A stretch of DNA of 21,991 bases from an uncultured Christensenellaceae bacterium (GTDB taxonomy: Bacteria; Bacillota; Clostridia; Christensenellales; UBA1242), in NCBI GenBank assembly GCA_949902685.1, contig CATLDS010000001.1, forward strand, positions 1-21,991, in the 5' to 3' direction. The position numbers were made by a program, and so were the translations under genes. Shown in pieces: positions 1 to 6,638 of the stretch (position 1 is the stretch's first letter; each line of letters begins with the position of its first letter). The notes beneath the pieces were generated by a model. The model saw nothing but the letters and a program-made list of their open reading frames with translations. It did no database searches and had not been told where the DNA came from.

Positions 1-943
1 GTTTAAGGTCACCCTTTATATCATTCAAATTTTGACGGTGTTTCTCTTCTTCCAATGCAACAAGTTTACTGGTAAGTATCTTCATAGCATTTTCGCGGTT
101 TTGCAACTGACTACGTTCATTTTGACAAGTAACCACTATCCCTGTAGGAATATGAGTTATACGTACTGCAGTCTCTACTTTATTCACATTTTGTCCACCG
201 GCACCAGACGAACGATAAGTATCAATCCTAAGGTCTTCATTATTGATTTTCACTGTTGTCTCTTTAGTAATAGCAGGCACTACCTCTACAGACGCGAAAC
301 TAGTATGTCGTCTCTTATTGCTGTCGAACGGACTAATACGCACTAATCTATGCACACCCATTTCGCCCTTTAACTTACCGTACGCATACTCGCCCTTTAT
401 CCACAGAACTATGGATTTTAGTCCTGCATCATTGCCATCAAGTTTGTCAACAACGCTAAACTCAAAATTATTTTTGTTAGCGTACATTTTGTACATACGA
501 CTGAGCATAACCACCCAGTCCTGAGCCTCAGTGCCACCCGCACCAGAGTGAATGGTAATAATTGCATCATTGTTATCGTACTTCTCATCAAGTAAGGTAC
601 GGACATTAAGTTCATCCACCTTCTCTCGTAATTCCAACATTTCACTAAACGCAAGATTTAGCATCTCAATATCAGTCTCTGTCTCCAAACTTTTCACAGT
701 ATCAATAAGTGATGTCAGTCTATCTTGTAGAGTTTGTACTTCATTAAAAAGGTCTTGCAGAGACTTCATTTCTTTGTTCGTCTGCATTGCATAATCTAGA
801 TTGTTCCAAAACGATAACGACTCTCGTTCTTTCATGAGTACAGCCATGCGTTGTTGCATTGCGTCTAAATGTAGACAGCTCTTAGTCAACTCAAATTTCT
901 TAACCAAAACCGCCAATTCTTCTCCAATATTTTCTATATTCAT
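1..943 (-). CDS. prfB: Peptide chain release factor 2 (RF2), C-terminus cut by window edge
   Basis: Class I release factor that reads UAA and UGA stop codons and triggers peptide release on the ribosome. The minus strand is open from ATG at 943 to the window edge (about 314 codons; RF2 is usually 330-370, so only the C-terminal end is missing). It carries the SPF anticodon-mimic tripeptide (residues 204-206) that separates RF2 from RF1, and the catalytic GGQ (249-251), both within one residue of the E. coli positions. The N-terminal coiled-coil domain aligns with E. coli RF2 from the first residue (…HLDAMQQR… against …DYDAKKER…). The reading frame is continuous, so the usual UGA programmed-frameshift site near codon 25 is absent. 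No Shine-Dalgarno is seen; a TATAAT box ends 6 bases before ATG, suggesting a leaderless mRNA. Confidence 0.95.
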   Translation of the reverse strand, partial: MNIENIGEELAVLVKKFELTKSCLHLDAMQQRMAVLMKERESLSFWNNLDYAMQTNKEMKSLQDLFNEVQTLQDRLTSLIDTVKSLETETDIEMLNLAFSEMLELREKVDELNVRTLLDEKYDNNDAIITIHSGAGGTEAQDWVVMLSRMYKMYANKNNFEFSVVDKLDGNDAGLKSIVLWIKGEYAYGKLKGEMGVHRLVRISPFDSNKRRHTSFASVEVVPAITKETTVKINNEDLRIDTYRSSGAGGQNVNKVETAVRITHIPTGIVVTCQNERSQLQNRENAMKILTSKLVALEEEKHRQNLNDIKGDLK

Positions 944-949
944 GTAATG

Positions 950-978
950 ATTATATCAAAACACGAACTTAATAGCAA
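950..978 (-). promoter_or_regulatory. prfB promoter, TTGCTA-17-TATAAT
   Basis: On the minus strand, TTGCTA (973-978) and TATAAT (950-955) are separated by 17 bases, with a TG extended -10. The -10 ends 6 bases before the prfB ATG, so transcription should start at or next to the start codon. Confidence 0.75.
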
Positions 979-996
979 ATAAATTTATTTTTTGTT

Positions 997-1029
997 TTGA
1001 CATGTTTACGCTCTATTGTCATCTATACA
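997..1029 (+). promoter_or_regulatory. Possible promoter of the barnase/barstar pair
   Basis: A consensus -35 TTGACA lies at 997-1002. The -10 is ambiguous: TATACA at 1024-1029 gives a long 21-base spacer, TCTATA at 1022-1027 gives 19. The position upstream of the 1069 start is right, but the -10 assignment is uncertain. Confidence 0.4.
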
Positions 1030-1068
1030 GAGTATTATGTTTGATAAATTTAAGGAGAATGCTATAAT

Positions 1069-1632
1069 ATGAATATAGTTGATGAATTTAAAAAACTATT
1101 ATCCAATATCTTAAATAGGTCAAATGCCGACTTTGTCCAATATCAACATACGGGATCTTGCCGTCGTCCATGCCTCGATTGCCCTGCCAAACATTTACGA
1201 ATTTATGCTAACAATGAGGAGAAACCAAAGGTAAGATTGGCAAACCATATAGGTTGCGATTGCTATTACACTGACATAATCACTCAACAAGCCGGTACTA
1301 TCTCAAATAAAGGTATTTTAGCACCAGATGTCTATCTAAAAGCTTATGGTCATTTGCCTGATTATTATATTACTAAGGAAGAGGCTATTAACAAATACGG
1401 CTGGACAAGTAAAAATACTATCGCAGGTGTAGCACCTAGAAAGATGATCGGCGGTGTACGATTCTATAATAATAAACAAATCTTACCCGAAAAAGAAGGA
1501 CGTGTCTGGTACGAATGTGATGTCGATTATGTCTCAGGGAGACGTAATGCTAAAAGATTATACTATTCTAATGACGGATTAATGTTTTATACTGAAACTC
1601 ACGATGCAACTAATGTGATTTTCATAAAATAA
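1069..1632 (+). CDS. Barnase-type ribonuclease toxin with Cys/His-rich N-terminal segment
   Basis: Residues about 83-187 match barnase (microbial RNase N1/T1 family), a guanyl-preferring endoribonuclease. All barnase active-site positions are visible with the same spacing: K103 in YITKEEA (barnase K27), E149 (E73), R159 (R83), R163 (R87) and H178 (H102); the SGxRN motif is also present. Unlike secreted barnase there is no signal peptide. The first 70 residues instead hold C31, C35, C38, H60, C63 and C65 in a C-x2-C…H-x2-C-x-C pattern, similar to the Cys/His motif of Mu gpF-like phage minor head proteins and some polymorphic toxins; that likeness is inference. AAGGAG lies at 1052-1057. The next gene, 9 bases on, is a barstar-like inhibitor, so this is a toxin/immunity or toxin/antitoxin pair. 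The enzyme should be catalytically competent. Confidence 0.9.
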   Translation: MNIVDEFKKLLSNILNRSNADFVQYQHTGSCRRPCLDCPAKHLRIYANNEEKPKVRLANHIGCDCYYTDIITQQAGTISNKGILAPDVYLKAYGHLPDYYITKEEAINKYGWTSKNTIAGVAPRKMIGGVRFYNNKQILPEKEGRVWYECDVDYVSGRRNAKRLYYSNDGLMFYTETHDATNVIFIK

Positions 1633-1641
1633 GGAGAAAAG

Positions 1642-1959
1642 ATGAACGAATATATTTTTAATAAAAACAATTATAAATCATATAAGGATTTCTACGAGGA
1701 ATTTTACAAGTCGTTTAACATCCAAGAATATGGTGATTTTGATGGTTGTGAGAATTTGAGATATAGCGCAGATCTTCTAGATGAATTTATGTTCTACATT
1801 AGTAGAGATAATGTAAAGATTGTACTAATTGGTTGTGATTTAGACGTAATTAAGCAACAGAAAACTTATGATAATTATGAATGGAATATAATAGTAAGGG
1901 TACTTAGTCGTTTTGTCGAAGAATATCCTAACAATACTCTTGAATTTAGAAACGAATAA
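1642..1959 (+). CDS. Barstar-like ribonuclease inhibitor
   Basis: A 105-residue acidic protein, directly downstream of the barnase-like gene and almost certainly co-transcribed (9-base gap, own AAGGAG site). Size, acidity and the block around GCENLRYSADLLDEF followed by a hydrophobic strand (KIVLIGC) and a final helix (VRVLSRFVEEY) fit the barstar fold, in which an acidic helix plugs the RNase active site. The canonical NLDALWD helix is only loosely kept, so the assignment rests on context plus partial motif. Its expected role is to protect the producer from the adjacent RNase. A hairpin terminator follows immediately. Alternative: an unrelated small immunity protein. Confidence 0.75.
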   Translation: MNEYIFNKNNYKSYKDFYEEFYKSFNIQEYGDFDGCENLRYSADLLDEFMFYISRDNVKIVLIGCDLDVIKQQKTYDNYEWNIIVRVLSRFVEEYPNNTLEFRNE

Positions 1960-1964
1960 TGATT

Positions 1965-1987
1965 AAATGACCTTTAAGTCATTTTTT
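1965..1987 (+). terminator. Terminator after the barstar gene
   Basis: AAATGAC (1965-1971) and GTCATTT (1978-1984) form a perfect 7-bp stem with a 6-base loop and run into TTTTTT, just after the barstar stop codon. Confidence 0.75.
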
Positions 1988-2010
1988 CGTGTTAAAGTAG
2001 TGTCACTAAA

Positions 2011-2041
2011 AAATAAAAAACTCCCGATATATCTCGGGAGT
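2011..2041 (-). terminator. Terminator of the rpsF-ssb-rpsR operon
   Basis: An 8-bp stem (ACTCCCGA 2020-2027 with TCGGGAGT 2034-2041, 6-base loop) is followed on the minus strand by a U-rich tract read from the A-run at 2011-2020. It lies 10 bases after the rpsR stop. Confidence 0.9.
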
Positions 2042-2050
2042 AACTTTTTT

Positions 2051-2344
2051 TTAATCACCGCTGAATGGTAATAGGGCGATATTTCTAGCACGTTTGATAG
2101 CCACAGTCAATTCTCTCTGGTGACGAGCACAAGTGCCAGTTTGACGAGATGGTATAATCTTACCTTTCTCAGTCACGAATTTTCTAAGTCTATTGACATC
2201 TTTGTAGTCTATGAACTTGCAATTCTTATCTTCACAGAAAGCACAAACCTTTTTCTTGTTCTTATTGTGACGAACAAACTTTTTCTTCTCAACAGGTTTA
2301 TTCTCAACTACTGGAGTCTCAACTACTTCCTTAACTTCTTCCAT
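2051..2344 (-). CDS. rpsR: 30S ribosomal protein S18
   Basis: Small-subunit protein that pairs with S6 on the 16S rRNA platform. The C-terminal 60 residues carry the S18 signature ([19 protein letters not shown], then [22 protein letters not shown]). A CxxC (CAFCEDKNC) precedes it, as in zinc-type S18 proteins. The N-terminus has a low-complexity Val/Glu/Lys extension of about 25 residues. The start is placed at 2344 because AAAGGAG sits just upstream of that ATG; an upstream in-frame ATG at 2380 would add 12 residues but lacks a site. Last gene of the conserved rpsF-ssb-rpsR operon, ended by a strong terminator. Confidence 0.95.
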   Translation of the reverse strand: MEEVKEVVETPVVENKPVEKKKFVRHNKNKKKVCAFCEDKNCKFIDYKDVNRLRKFVTEKGKIIPSRQTGTCARHQRELTVAIKRARNIALLPFSGD

Positions 2345-2408
2345 ATTTTCTCCTTTTAAAGTTTTTACTTTTACAATCAACTTAAGATTTAGTTAGTCTA
2401 TATCCAAA

Positions 2409-2816
2409 CTAGAAAGGCAAATCGTCATCGCTTACTGGTTGTAAATCATTCACTGGTTGGTTACCAGATACAGACATACCACCCTCTGCTGAACCATCAT
2501 TTTTAGATGACAAGAATTCAACTTCATCTGCAGTGATATCTACAGACAAACCTTTAGTACCATCTTGACGCTCATAATTTCTAATTTGAATTGAACCTGA
2601 AACTGCTATTTTGCTACCTTTCTTAAGAAATTTAGCACAATTCTCAGCAGTACCACGCCATGCGGTAATGTTGAAGAAATCAGTTTCTCTCTCTCCTTCC
2701 GCATTGCTAAATCTTCTACCTACAGCAATCGAAAAACGACATACTGATACACCACTACTAGTAGTAGTTAACTCAGGGTCTCTTGTCAAATTGCCTATTA
2801 AATATACTTTATTCAT
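2409..2816 (-). CDS. ssb: Single-stranded DNA-binding protein
   Basis: SSB coats single-stranded DNA in replication and repair. It has the OB-fold start MNKVYLIGNLTRDPEL, the core blocks TDFFNITAWRGTAENCAKFL and KGSKIAVSGSIQIRNY, a Gly/Ser/Asn-rich linker and the acidic tip DDDLPF that recruits partner proteins. At 135 residues it is slightly shorter than B. subtilis SsbA, through the linker. AAGGAG precedes the ATG. Middle gene of rpsF-ssb-rpsR. The 52-base gap from rpsF contains two adjacent inverted repeats. Confidence 0.97.
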   Translation of the reverse strand: MNKVYLIGNLTRDPELTTTSSGVSVCRFSIAVGRRFSNAEGERETDFFNITAWRGTAENCAKFLKKGSKIAVSGSIQIRNYERQDGTKGLSVDITADEVEFLSSKNDGSAEGGMSVSGNQPVNDLQPVSDDDLPF

Positions 2817-2833
2817 ATTTTTCTCCTTCTCGC

Positions 2834-2868
2834 GACTAGACTATATCTAGTCCGCCATTAGTCTAATG
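2834..2868 (-). repeat. Two adjacent inverted repeats between rpsF and ssb
   Basis: GACTAGA/TCTAGTC (2834-2840 and 2846-2852, 5-base loop) is followed by CATTAG-T-CTAATG (2856-2868). The first can form a 7-bp hairpin just upstream of the ssb ribosome binding site. There is no U-tract, so it is not a normal terminator; it may be a processing, stability or translation-control element. Confidence 0.5.
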
Positions 2869-2869
2869 A

Positions 2870-3151
2870 CTATTTCGCTACTATTATATAGCGCATAATA
2901 TTATTAGTGATTGATAGTAAAGAACCGAGTTTATTAGGAACTTTAGCATCTGCAGTGAAATTAACTAAGACGTAATAACCTTCACGTTTCTTCTCAATCT
3001 CGTAAGCAAGCTTCTTGATACCGATACGCTCTACTGACTCAATCTTGCCACCATCTTTCTCAATCATGCCATTGACTAAAGCGATCATGCTCTCTTTATC
3101 TTCATCAGTGGACTGACTAGGAATGATGTACATCATTTCGTAATTATTCAT
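2870..3151 (-). CDS. rpsF: 30S ribosomal protein S6
   Basis: Primary-binding partner of S18 on the 30S platform. Typical S6 start MNNYEMMYIIPS, the central ERIGIKKLAYEIEKKREGYYVLVNF block and a C-terminal strand NIMRYIIVAK; 93 residues is the usual size. The start at 3151 is chosen because AAGGAGG lies 5 bases ahead; the frame extends upstream to 3196 but that part (MCPCLFRPK…) does not resemble S6. First gene of the operon, behind a promoter and a leader of about 98 bases that may hold an S6:S18 feedback site. Confidence 0.96.
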   Translation of the reverse strand: MNNYEMMYIIPSQSTDEDKESMIALVNGMIEKDGGKIESVERIGIKKLAYEIEKKREGYYVLVNFTADAKVPNKLGSLLSITNNIMRYIIVAK

Positions 3152-3249
3152 ATATACCTCCTTATGGACTTTAGGCCTAAATAGGCAAGGACACATAATA
3201 ACCTTAATCGACTGTTATCATGCGTTTTAGGTTGAATTAAACTTTCAAC
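3152..3249 (-). promoter_or_regulatory. rpsF leader (about 98 nt), possible S6:S18 autoregulatory site
   Basis: Predicted from the promoter to the rpsF start. It contains the self-complementary TTTAGGCCTAAA (3170-3181) and an upstream CCTAAA (3226-3231) that could pair with TTTAGG. S6:S18-binding leaders are known before rpsF in many bacteria, but the known motif was not confirmed here by eye. Confidence 0.35.
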
Positions 3250-3255
3250 TTGTGC

Positions 3256-3284
3256 ATTATAACATAATAATAATATAAAATCAA
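3256..3284 (-). promoter_or_regulatory. rpsF-ssb-rpsR promoter, TTGATT-17-TATAAT
   Basis: Minus strand: TTGATT (3279-3284), 17-base spacer, TATAAT (3256-3261) with a TGT extended -10. Confidence 0.85.
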
Positions 3285-3323
3285 GTAGTTAGTCGTAAAT
3301 AGTATAGACAAATATGTACAATC

Positions 3324-3346
3324 AAAAAAGGCTATACACTAGCCTT
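3324..3346 (-). terminator. Terminator overlapping the end of the YgjV-like gene
   Basis: AAGGCTA/TAGCCTT stem (7 bp, 5-base loop; 3328-3346 on the plus strand) followed on the minus strand by a U-tract. The stop codon of the upstream gene lies inside the hairpin. Confidence 0.75.
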
Positions 3347-3865
3347 CTTTTTCTTATTATCTCTCACAATATCTATAATTGTTCCAATGACGCAAGTTAT
3401 AAATAAACCGATTTCAAGTATCATATTAAATATACTACCCACAAAGAACAGATAGAGGATTGTACAGAATATGCTGAAATCAATACTGATTTTTAACATT
3501 GTAAGATTTGGAATAATCGTGAAGATATACATTACAGTTAAACCAAGCAATGGTAATATACAATACCAACCCGCCCATGTTACTATTGACAACACTAGCG
3601 CCACTAACCAACTGATTACCACTGTGATAACTTTAGCTTTTTGAGGAGCATCCTTTTTCTCTAAGAAATAGAATATCGCTACCCTTATTAAATCCACTGC
3701 CGCAATTACCACACCTACCCATGCATATAAGAACGCATACTGAGCCACAAAGAATGCTGTACTAATAGTCTCTAGTAGGAAAAGTTTAGTTTTACTTTTC
3801 GCAAACAAACTCCATGCATAGAATAAGATGTTTATTACCATTAAAATTTCTGCTACTATTTTCAT
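3332..3865 (-). CDS. YgjV-like integral membrane protein
   Basis: 177 residues made almost entirely of hydrophobic helices (about six, with short charged loops such as EKKDAPQK) and a Lys-rich cytoplasmic tail NKKKKASV. Length and the pattern (helix, KSKTKLFLLETIS, tryptophan-containing helices, final helix) resemble the YgjV inner-membrane family, whose function is not established. It lies 46 bases downstream of the carboxypeptidase gene on the same strand. There is no Shine-Dalgarno; a candidate TTGATA-18-TAAACT (3873-3902) ends 7 bases before ATG, so it could also have its own leaderless transcript. Family assignment is moderate. Confidence 0.6.
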   Translation of the reverse strand: MKIVAEILMVINILFYAWSLFAKSKTKLFLLETISTAFFVAQYAFLYAWVGVVIAAVDLIRVAIFYFLEKKDAPQKAKVITVVISWLVALVLSIVTWAGWYCILPLLGLTVMYIFTIIPNLTMLKISIDFSIFCTILYLFFVGSIFNMILEIGLFITCVIGTIIDIVRDNKKKKASV

Positions 3866-3911
3866 GTTTGTGAGTTTAACATACCAAACTAAATTTTATC
3901 AAGTGATTTAA

Positions 3912-5063
3912 TTAATTTGCTGTAATTTCTTTGAAATAATCCCATATGCTTGCTTCGTTATGTGTTTCGCTAGATTTAATGTCAATACTATCGACAACTA
4001 CTCCATCAACAACAATCTCTACATTACCTACAACTTGACCTTCTTGTACGCTGGTGAGCATATGAGGTAAATTATAATTCAATGAATAATTCACGTCTTT
4101 ACCTTGTTCTGTAACGACAGTGTATCCTCTATCACAAGTTAACTTAGTAACCCTATCTAATCCTTTTATCTTGACAGTTTTATCTGCTAAATCTGTAGCA
4201 CTGAAAATAGTTTTACTTTCAAATGCTCCAAAACCATAATTTAATAAATCACTGGCAAGTTTAAATCTATCCTTACTATTCTCTACGCCTAATACAACGG
4301 TTATTAGTTCCATGTCATTACGCATAGCACCGACTGCTAGACAGAATTTTGCCTGATTAGTAGAGCCTGTCTTACCACCTACACAACCTTCATAAAATCT
4401 AGAAAGTTTATTTGTATTAGTCATTTGAGTAGTTCTACCTGATGGGTGTACAAAATCTTCATTCCAAATTGAAGAATAATTATGGTACTCATCATGATTT
4501 AAAACTTTACTAAGTAATATAGCCTGATCATATGCAGACGAATAACCATCAGTAGTAGGTAGTCCAGTACAGTTAGCATAGTTAGTATCGTTCATGTTTA
4601 GTTCTCTAGCGCGTTCGTTCATCATACGAACGAAATTGTTTTCACTGCCAGCGATATGCTCAGCTAAAGCCACACTACTATCGTTAGCGCTTGCTACAAT
4701 GACAGATTTTAGTAAATCTCCTACTTCATACTCGTCATGTGCGTCTAAAAATATTTGGCTACCACCCATACCATTGGCATTGGCACTGATTATCACCTTA
4801 TCATCTAGCGAAAGTTTGCCAGAATCTATCTCTTCAAGTGTCAAAAGCACAGTCATCAATTTTGTCACACTGGCAATTGGTAACTTATCATGGCAATTGG
4901 TATCATAAAGGATTTTGCCAGAGTTTTTCTCTATTAATACAGCGGATTTATAATTCACAGCCGTATCAAATGTCGCACTAACCTCCACGCTATCAATAGG
5001 ATTAATCATCGCTCCCACTATTATAAAAGCAAATGCTAAAAACAATAAAATCTTCTTTTTCAT
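3912..5063 (-). CDS. dacF: D-alanyl-D-alanine carboxypeptidase (PBP5/DacF type)
   Basis: Low-molecular-mass penicillin-binding protein that trims the terminal D-Ala from peptidoglycan stem peptides outside the membrane. It has an N-terminal signal peptide (KKK then a hydrophobic run, likely cut near residue 30) and the three serine-peptidase S11 motifs in order: S65-V-T-K68 (nucleophile and general base), S125-A-N127 and K231-T-G233. A beta-rich PBP5 C-terminal domain follows, ending in a short amphipathic stretch (IWDYFKEI) that may hold it to the membrane. 383 residues is normal for the family. AAGGAG precedes the ATG but falls in a 6-bp hairpin (5072-5093). The paralogue name (dacA or dacF) cannot be fixed from sequence alone. 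Confidence 0.93.
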   Translation of the reverse strand: MKKKILLFLAFAFIIVGAMINPIDSVEVSATFDTAVNYKSAVLIEKNSGKILYDTNCHDKLPIASVTKLMTVLLTLEEIDSGKLSLDDKVIISANANGMGGSQIFLDAHDEYEVGDLLKSVIVASANDSSVALAEHIAGSENNFVRMMNERARELNMNDTNYANCTGLPTTDGYSSAYDQAILLSKVLNHDEYHNYSSIWNEDFVHPSGRTTQMTNTNKLSRFYEGCVGGKTGSTNQAKFCLAVGAMRNDMELITVVLGVENSKDRFKLASDLLNYGFGAFESKTIFSATDLADKTVKIKGLDRVTKLTCDRGYTVVTEQGKDVNYSLNYNLPHMLTSVQEGQVVGNVEIVVDGVVVDSIDIKSSETHNEASIWDYFKEITAN

Positions 5064-5071
5064 AATTGTCT

Positions 5072-5093
5072 CCTTACCATATTCTTTGTAAGG
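5072..5093 (-). promoter_or_regulatory. Hairpin covering the dacF ribosome binding site
   Basis: On the minus strand CCTTAC and GTAAGG form a perfect 6-bp stem with a 10-base loop. GTAAGG contains most of the Shine-Dalgarno, so folding would hide it. Confidence 0.45.
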
Positions 5094-5176
5094 TTTTTAA
5101 TTTTATGTAAACATTGCTACATTTTATTTAATAATGCTAATAAATTGATTTTATAAATCAAACCGAATTTCACCTA

Positions 5177-5206
5177 TAAAAAATGCCTACCATACTTTTT
5201 AGGCAT
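5177..5206 (-). terminator. Terminator of the glnS-lepB-alkD group
   Basis: ATGCCTA (5183-5189) and TAGGCAT (5200-5206) form a 7-bp stem with a 10-base loop; on the minus strand it is followed by a U-tract. It lies 13 bases after the alkD-like stop. Confidence 0.85.
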
Positions 5207-5218
5207 CTATCTAAAACT

Positions 5219-5926
5219 TTATTTGATTTTGTATCTTAATAAATATTCTTTGTCTTCCTTACTAACTCGATAACTATCACGACATTTTTGCACTGCTTTA
5301 TTTACAGTAAATTTATTAAGACATCCTAAATCCAATAATTGCAAAGTCATCTCTCTTTGCTTAATGAAGCATTCAGCGATAAACCATGCCAAAACCATGT
5401 TAACATAATATTCATCTTCGTTCTTCATCGTTTTTATTACATCAAATATTTCTTTCAAGTATTCTTTTTTACTAATATAATTAAACCATATAATCACTCC
5501 TATTCGTCTAGTGAATGGAGCACTTGATTTAGTATATTCCATAGACAAGTGAAAAAACTCTTTCTCCTTACCTTTTATATTGAATGATAATAAATCACAA
5601 CTAGCCCAGTTATCTACATACATAGTATACTTGTCCAAATATTTTTTAAGAAGATTGAAGTCTTTTATCTTCGCAATAAGCATTCCATTGATAATGGTAT
5701 TCTCATAATAATAGTTCAAAGACAAATCCAAAAAGGATAAATAATCACCCTTATATATCTCTCTTGCAATCTTTTTAAGTTCTGGTGTAGGTATTGCTAA
5801 AAGTGGCATTTTAGTATTGATAATTTTTCTTGTCCATTCTATTTTCTCAGTTCGTTTTTTGCAATCTAAGAACGTTTGAAAAGACTTACCATCACGTTCA
5901 CTCCACCTATCTAAAATGAATTCCAT
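5219..5926 (-). CDS. AlkD-like DNA alkylation repair protein
   Basis: HEAT-like-repeat DNA glycosylase family that removes bulky or cationic alkylated purines. The protein (235 residues, typical) is all-helical. The AlkD signatures are PTPELKKIAREI near residue 50, the central DNWASCDLLS (aromatic Trp and catalytic Asp region), RRIGVIIWFNYI, and VNMVLAWFIAECF with the second conserved Trp. It starts one base after the lepB stop, so it is translationally coupled. Placement in a glnS-lepB operon looks incidental. Confidence 0.87.
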   Translation of the reverse strand: MEFILDRWSERDGKSFQTFLDCKKRTEKIEWTRKIINTKMPLLAIPTPELKKIAREIYKGDYLSFLDLSLNYYYENTIINGMLIAKIKDFNLLKKYLDKYTMYVDNWASCDLLSFNIKGKEKEFFHLSMEYTKSSAPFTRRIGVIIWFNYISKKEYLKEIFDVIKTMKNEDEYYVNMVLAWFIAECFIKQREMTLQLLDLGCLNKFTVNKAVQKCRDSYRVSKEDKEYLLRYKIK

Positions 5927-5927
5927 A

Positions 5928-6602
5928 TTAATACAACAACATCCTTAAAATATTTCTTCCCATCTCTATATATCGGTTCTCACCTTTACGTATAATGATC
6001 TCTACTCTACCTAAAATGGAGTTTCGTCCCTCTGGACCATGTTCAATGGAATCTGTACTTTTAGCCCAATTATCACCCATTAAGAAATAGTCATTTTCGT
6101 TTAGTTTAATAACCCTAGTGCCATCATCTCTAATTAGTACATTACTCTTGTTATTATTAAGGAATGATTTATATGAATTATAATAATTAGTTAGTGCAAC
6201 TTTATCAGCTTCACCTTTATCTCCTACACTTCTAGAGTAGACCAGTTCATTATTCACTAATAATGAATACGAATAATTGCCATTATCCACTATCTCTATC
6301 TCGTCTCCAGGGATACCTACTAAACGCTTAATAATATACTTGTTATGCCATTTGACTGATGCTATTACTATGTCTCCGCGTCTAATCTGTGAATATTTAT
6401 TACAATAGACAATGTCTCCCGGTTCATCTCCCTTGATATTTTGGTTAAGCGTAGGTTGCATAGATTGTTGATACACTTCGCTTCTAATATAAACGAAATT
6501 AAACACTACATTGATGATAGCAAAAACACTCATCACACAAATCATTATTGTGATGAGCGCACTTGCCAAATTTCTTAAACCCCTTCTTAATTTTGAATTC
6601 AT
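5928..6602 (-). CDS. lepB: Signal peptidase I
   Basis: Membrane serine protease that cleaves signal peptides of exported proteins. One N-terminal transmembrane segment (about residues 12-39) is followed by S47 in YQQSMQPTLN (nucleophile) and K91 in IIKRLVGIPGDEIEI (general base), and then the conserved NDYFLMGDNWAKSTDS block and GRVEIIIR. 224 residues with one TM matches Gram-positive type I enzymes. The ATG at 6602 has no clear ribosome binding site at normal distance; translation may depend on coupling to glnS, which ends 36 bases upstream. The alkD-like gene follows after one base. Confidence 0.93.
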   Translation of the reverse strand: MNSKLRRGLRNLASALITIMICVMSVFAIINVVFNFVYIRSEVYQQSMQPTLNQNIKGDEPGDIVYCNKYSQIRRGDIVIASVKWHNKYIIKRLVGIPGDEIEIVDNGNYSYSLLVNNELVYSRSVGDKGEADKVALTNYYNSYKSFLNNNKSNVLIRDDGTRVIKLNENDYFLMGDNWAKSTDSIEHGPEGRNSILGRVEIIIRKGENRYIEMGRNILRMLLY

Positions 6603-6638
6603 TGCTTAAATATTTTTATATAAATTCCTGCCACCTAA

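Noticed and set aside
32..524. Plus-strand open frames of 104 and 93 codons at the left edge
   Set aside because: They lie opposite prfB, which is continuous on the minus strand with SPF and GGQ motifs.
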